A DNA stretch of 8,868 nucleotides from positions 1 through 8,868 of the forward strand of contig CADCUW010000697.1 in the NCBI GenBank assembly GCA_902805985.1, given 5' to 3'. Within the stretch, counting starts at the first letter, position 1. Every line of letters starts with the position of its first letter. A program made the translations under genes and the position numbers. The stretch is from an uncultured Rubrobacteraceae bacterium (GTDB taxonomy: Bacteria > Actinomycetota > Rubrobacteria > Rubrobacterales > Rubrobacteraceae). The notes under the pieces are model-generated. The model made no database searches, was not told the origin of the DNA, and saw only the letters and a program-made list of their open reading frames with translations. Positions 5,313-8,868 of this stretch are shown here, piece by piece.

Positions 5313-6810
5313 TTAGAGCACGGCGACCATCTTGTCGTGGTTCTTGCCGAGCTCCCACTCGGCCACCCCGAGCTGGCTCTGGGGGCTCCACCCGCGGTCG
5401 CTGATCGTGACCCCGAGCTTACCGGCCGCGCGTCTGGCCGCGAGCCCGACTATCGCGGTAAAGGTCGGGTAGGCGAGCTCTATGTCAGCGACCTCCTCCA
5501 CCGGCATCCCGCCGCGCATCGCCGTCGCCACGAGTTGGACCACCTCCACTGCCTGTTCGCCAGCTATGTGGGCGCCGAGGATGCGTCGCGAGTCGCGGTC
5601 TACTATCAGCTTGCAGAATCCCTCCTGGTGGCCGTCGATGACGCCGCGATCGAGATCCGAATACGGGACAGAGGAGACCACGCAGTCGTGCCCGGCCCGC
5701 GCCGCCTGCTCCGTGAGACCGACGCTGGCGTACTCGGGGTCGGTGAAGCCGCCGTGGGGGACTATCTCGTGGCCCTGGGATCTCTCGGCGCCGAGCACGG
5801 CCTGTTCGGCGGCGAGGCTGCCCTCGTAGGTCGCGCTCTGGACGAGCATGACCCTGCCGGTTATGTCGCCCGCGGCGAAGATGTGGGGCACGCTGGTTTG
5901 CAGTGTGTCGTCCACGACTATGTGGCCCCTATCGGTCTCCACCCCCGCCGCCTCGAGCCCCAAAGCGTCGACGTTGCCGGGCCAGCCCACGGAGAGCATC
6001 ACGGCGTCCACCCGGGCCTCCCGCTCCCCGTCCGGAGTGTCGTAGCGGAGGAGAAGGCCTTCCGGACCCTCGGAGACCCTCTCTATACCGCCTACTCCGC
6101 CGATTCCGGTCTCTATGTGTACGCCGCGCCGCCCGAAGCTCTCCCCGACGACCCGGGAGACAGCCTCGTCCTCCCCGGGGAGTATCCTCGGGGCGAGATC
6201 CAGGAGTTGCACCCTGGACCCGAAGGCCGCGAAGACGGAGGCCAACTGGCAGCCCGTCGCCGCGGCGCCTATGATCGCGACCGATGCCGGAAGCGACTCC
6301 ATGTCCCACACGTCGCTATGGGTAAGGGCGTGCTCGGAGCCGGGGAAACCGAGCCTCCCGCCAGCGCCCCCCGACGCAAATGACGAAACGGTCGCCCTGG
6401 ATCTCGCCATCCGTTCCCGCGGGACCGCCGGTTTCGAGACGAACGGTATGGGGGTCCAAGAAGCGGACGTCGCCGGCCGCGTCGTGGACCTCGACCCCCG
6501 CCTCCTCGAGCCGATCCCGGATACGCTTCTTGTCGTGCACTTCCTCCACGACCCTCGTAGCCGCGCGGAGCACCCCGGGGAAGTCTACTTCCGGCGCCGG
6601 TCCCCAGAGGCCATATTCGGCGAACTGCTCCGCGTCGCGCACGAGCCGGGCGGCTTTGGCGAGCGCCCGGGTCGGGACGCAGCCGTCGTTGGTGCAGGTC
6701 CCGCCGAGCTTGTTGCGCTCGATCAGGGCGACCTCCGTCCCCAGCTCCCGAGCTCTCAGGGCCGCGGTTACCCCCGCCGGACCTCCGCCTATAACCACTA
6801 ACTGGCTCAA
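5313..6810 (-). pseudogene. Dihydrolipoamide-dehydrogenase-like disulfide oxidoreductase, frameshifted
   Basis: The gene encodes a class-I pyridine-nucleotide disulfide oxidoreductase. The first part (6810 to about 6367) has the FAD motif VVIGGGPAG at residues 5-13 and the redox site GGTCTNDGCVPTRAL with Cys39 and Cys44. Frame is lost at VGG (residue 148) and resumes as AGGRLGFPGSEHA. The second part holds the NAD(P)H domain (IIGAAATGCQLASVFAAFG), the second FAD strand (IFAAGD) and a dimerisation domain, ending at TAA 5313-5315. Removing one base from the C6 run at 6367-6372 restores about 498 residues. The TTG at 6810 is chosen as start because GAAAGGA lies at 6816-6822 and the Rossmann strand follows at once. 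The usual HPxxxE of lipoamide dehydrogenases is replaced by YPTFTA, so a different disulfide substrate is likely. The gene follows the flavoprotein gene by 46 bases on the same strand. The frameshift may be real or a homopolymer sequencing error. Confidence 0.88.
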
Positions 6811-6856
6811 TGCGTTCCTTTCTGTTGCCCTACCGCAGCGCCCTCCGCGAACCCCT

Positions 6857-8611
6857 CTACTCAAGGTAGTGGTAGTCGAGGCTGTAGTCCTCGTCGAGGG
6901 CCTTCTGTATCTCCGCCGGCACCTCGCCCACGGGCTCCGTCCACAGGTGCATGTCGCCCCCTTCGTCCGCGGCGCAGAGGATGTTCTTCCGCCACCCGTC
7001 GGCCTCCTCGGGGAAGTCCTCGCGGTGGTGGGCGCCGCGCGACTCCTCCCGGGCGAGGGCGCCGCGCATAACGGACTCCGCCGCGGTCAGCATCGCGCGC
7101 AGGTTGAGGGCGTGCTCGAACTGCCGGCTCGGGGAGGCATCGGGGATGGCAAGCCCTCCGGCACGCTCCCTGAGGCCCCGGAGCTTGGCGATCCCCTCGC
7201 GCAAGCCGTCGCCGGTGCGGACAATGCCGGCTTGGTCCCAGACGAGCTCGCGCAACTCGTCGATGAGCTCCTGCGGATCGGCCTCGCCCGTTCCGGACTC
7301 GAGTGCGCCGAGGGCCGCGAAGTGCTCCCGCGCCGCCTCCCGGTCGAGTGGCGCGGGCGGCAAGTCGTCGAGGGCGCCCGCCAGGTGCTCGCCGAGGATC
7401 TTCCCGAAGACGACGGTCTCGGCCAGGGAGTTCCCCCCGAGCCTATTGGCGCCGTGCACGCCAGCGGCCGACTCGCCAACAGCGAAGAGCCCCTCGACGG
7501 CCGTAGCGCCCGTCCGCGGGTTTACCTCGATGCCGCCCATGCCGTAGTGGGCGGTAGGAGAAACCTTCATGGGCTCTTTCGTTATGTCCACCCCCTGCTC
7601 CATGAATTGCTCGTACATGTTCGGCAGCCGGTCCTTTATGTAGCCCGCATCGCGGTGAGAGATGTCGAGCAGCACCGCGCCGTCGGGGGTGCCGCGTCCG
7701 TCTCGGATCTCGCGGTAGTTGGCCCGCGCCACGACGTCGCGCGCGTCGAGCTCCATGTGATCCGGCGAGTGCCTCTCCATGAAGCGCTCGCCCTCGCTGT
7801 TGTAGAGGCGCCCGCCCTCGCCCCTGACGGCCTCCGTGACAAGACGGCCGTCCATCTCCTCGGGCTCGATCATCCCCGTCGGGTGGAACTGCACGAACTC
7901 CATGTCCTTGAGGACCGCCCCGACCTCGTAGGCGAGCGCCATCGCGTCCCCGTTGTTCTCGTCGGGACGGGAGGATCCCCGCCGGTAGATCGACGTGTAT
8001 CCGCCCGCGGCCAAGACGACCGCGCGGGCCCCGAACAGCAGCCGGCGCCCGCTCCGCATGTCGAAGCCCGCGGCGCCGTTGACCCGCCCGCCGCTCTTGA
8101 GAAGCTTCGTCACGTAGACGTCCTCACGGTAGCGGACGCCCACCTCTTTGGCCTTGTCTACGAGCGTGCCCATGATGGCCTCGCCCGTCCTGTCCCCGGC
8201 GAAGCAGGTGCGGCGGAAGGACTGGGCGCCGAAGTAGCGCTGGTTTAGCTCCCCGTCTTCCGTCAGGGAGAACGGGCAACCCCAGTCGCGAAGCTCGAGG
8301 ATGCGCTCCGGCGCCTCGCGGGCCAGGATCTCCACGGCCCTCGGGTCGTTGACGAAGTGCCCCTCCCCGATGGTGTCGGCGGCGTGTATCTCCCACCGGT
8401 CGTCGGGATCCAGGTTGCCCAAAGAGGCGTTGATGCCGCCCGCCGCCCACACGGTGTGGGCGTCGCCGTGGCGGCGCTTGCCCAGAACCAGGACGTCGAC
8501 GCCCTCCCTGGCCAACTCGATGGCCGCCCGCAGCCCCGCAGCACCAGCGCCGACGATCAATACGTCGGTCTTGATGGGGTCGACATCGTTCTTGTGACCG
8601 CCGTTTTGCAT
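6857..8611 (-). CDS. Fumarate reductase / succinate dehydrogenase-type flavoprotein subunit
   Basis: The product has 584 residues, a usual length for SdhA/FrdA. The FAD-binding motif GAGAAG is at residues 21-26. His52 in AHTVWAAGG sits where the family attaches FAD covalently. Substrate and catalytic signatures follow: FHPTG at 242-246, VRGEGG at 262-267, Arg291 in ARDVVARA, His355 in HYGMGG, and GANRLGGNSL at 387-396. The C-terminus is helical and ends in DYHYLE as in SdhA. These features fit oxidation of succinate or reduction of fumarate. L-aspartate oxidase is a less likely relative given the C-terminal domain. The ATG at 8611 is preceded by GGAAGG at 8620-8625. An upstream in-frame extension to 8731 has low coding quality. 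No iron-sulfur or membrane-anchor gene is in the window; the next gene is a disulfide oxidoreductase 46 bases downstream. Partner subunits may lie elsewhere or the enzyme may use another electron carrier. Confidence 0.93.
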   Translation of the reverse strand: MQNGGHKNDVDPIKTDVLIVGAGAAGLRAAIELAREGVDVLVLGKRRHGDAHTVWAAGGINASLGNLDPDDRWEIHAADTIGEGHFVNDPRAVEILAREAPERILELRDWGCPFSLTEDGELNQRYFGAQSFRRTCFAGDRTGEAIMGTLVDKAKEVGVRYREDVYVTKLLKSGGRVNGAAGFDMRSGRRLLFGARAVVLAAGGYTSIYRRGSSRPDENNGDAMALAYEVGAVLKDMEFVQFHPTGMIEPEEMDGRLVTEAVRGEGGRLYNSEGERFMERHSPDHMELDARDVVARANYREIRDGRGTPDGAVLLDISHRDAGYIKDRLPNMYEQFMEQGVDITKEPMKVSPTAHYGMGGIEVNPRTGATAVEGLFAVGESAAGVHGANRLGGNSLAETVVFGKILGEHLAGALDDLPPAPLDREAAREHFAALGALESGTGEADPQELIDELRELVWDQAGIVRTGDGLREGIAKLRGLRERAGGLAIPDASPSRQFEHALNLRAMLTAAESVMRGALAREESRGAHHREDFPEEADGWRKNILCAADEGGDMHLWTEPVGEVPAEIQKALDEDYSLDYHYLE

Positions 8612-8637
8612 AACGTTTGCCTTCCGTAAAGATTGTC

Positions 8638-8666
8638 GGTACCCCCGAACGCAACAGCGGGGGACC
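8638..8666 (-). promoter_or_regulatory. Hairpin in the leader of the flavoprotein gene
   Basis: GGTaCCCCCG (8638-8647) pairs with CGGGGGACC (8658-8666), giving a 9-bp stem with one bulged A and a 10-base loop. It sits 27-55 bases upstream of the ATG at 8611 on the minus strand and is followed by no T run. An AT-rich patch (8667-8685) lies just upstream in the transcript direction and may hold promoter elements, but I could not assign a -35/-10 pair. The hairpin could be an mRNA 5' stabiliser or a regulatory leader. Confidence 0.35.
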
Positions 8667-8748
8667 AATTCTTGTAATAAAAAGCATACGACCGCAGGGC
8701 TCGTTTCGGCGTGACGCGGTTTACGCCTCACCCCGACGCCTGTGAACG

Positions 8749-8763
8749 TTCTCGCTCCGAGAA
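8749..8763. repeat. Short perfect inverted repeat near the right edge
   Basis: TTCTCG (8749-8754) and CGAGAA (8758-8763) flank a CTC loop. Just outside lies a second imperfect stem, GGCGTGA (8708-8714) with TTACGCC (8721-8727). Both are in the non-coding 257 bases upstream of the flavoprotein gene, where no other gene is recognised. Confidence 0.35.
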
Positions 8764-8868
8764 GCCTGAGAGATTAACCCACGGCGATCTCAAGGGAAGA
8801 AACGGGGCTGCTACTCCGTAAGACTGTTTATCATGGTGCCTAGTCGCGCCGGGCCGCTAGTGCCTCCG

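Noticed and set aside
5022..6383. 453-codon plus-strand open frame.
   Set aside because: From about 5313 on it is antisense to the disulfide oxidoreductase, whose motifs are clear on the minus strand; the first 90 codons match no known family.
6862..6864. Upstream TTG at 6864 as the start of the disulfide oxidoreductase.
   Set aside because: It adds 18 Arg/Gly-rich residues before the Rossmann strand and has a poorer ribosome-binding site than the TTG at 6810.
6380..8248. 622-codon plus-strand open frame.
   Set aside because: It is the shadow of the flavoprotein and oxidoreductase genes; its translation has no domain motifs.
8761..8780. Minus-strand text AATCTCTCAGGC resembles the 3' end of a glycine riboswitch; plus-strand CCTGAGAG resembles part of a TPP riboswitch.
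   Set aside because: The other required elements are missing: no GGGAGAG partner and no GCCGAAGG core for glycine, and no GGGGTGC or CCTGATC core for TPP in the expected positions.

Overview
The window is GC-rich (about 70% in coding parts; one 60-base line in the oxygenase gene counts to 72%). Its genes mix almost exclusively G/C third positions with occasional ATA (Ile) and AGG (Arg) codons. Together with the protein style this suggests a deep-branching actinomycete, most likely Rubrobacter or a relative. That assignment is an inference, not proven by a marker gene.

Layout, left to right. Positions 3-206 (+) hold the tail of an unrecognised protein. Positions 342-827 (+) encode a small four-helix membrane protein, flanked by two near-identical 23-bp direct repeats (239-261 and 832-854). 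Positions 828-1520 hold no intact gene, only weak signs of decayed coding sequence: a kelch-like stretch near 1172-1300 (+) and a short ORF at 1298-1486 (-). A regulated cassette follows: a TetR-family repressor (1596-2249, +), an FAD-dependent aromatic-hydroxylase-type monooxygenase (2309-3754, +) and the first 70 codons of a DHA2-type drug exporter (3896-4108, +). A perfect 14-bp palindrome, ACCTAACGTTAGGT, lies directly behind the -10 box of the tetR promoter. A 12/14 copy lies just ahead of the monooxygenase gene. This gives a simple model in which the repressor controls itself and the oxygenase/exporter genes.

The exporter gene is cut after its first membrane helix. It is joined at a possible short microhomology to the C-terminal half of a pyridoxal kinase gene (PdxY-like, about 4081-4593) in a different frame. 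This looks like a deletion scar or an assembly join. It is followed by about 700 bases (4594-5312) of markedly lower GC with no confident gene.

The right side is a minus-strand pair. A fumarate reductase/succinate dehydrogenase-type flavoprotein (8611-6857) is followed 46 bases later by a dihydrolipoamide-dehydrogenase-like disulfide oxidoreductase (6810-5313). The second gene is split by a single-base frameshift at a run of six C (6367-6372). Its redox-active CxxxxC is intact, but the C-terminal His-Glu pair of true lipoamide dehydrogenases is missing, so its substrate is open. No iron-sulfur or membrane-anchor subunit of a succinate dehydrogenase is present in the window.

Overall this is an accessory-looking region with one intact detoxification-type regulatory unit, one flavoprotein pair, and several broken genes. 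I found no CRISPR array, rRNA, tRNA or complete insertion sequence, and I do not see a clearly new system. The best leads are the twin operators, the exporter/kinase junction and the flavoprotein/disulfide-oxidoreductase pair.
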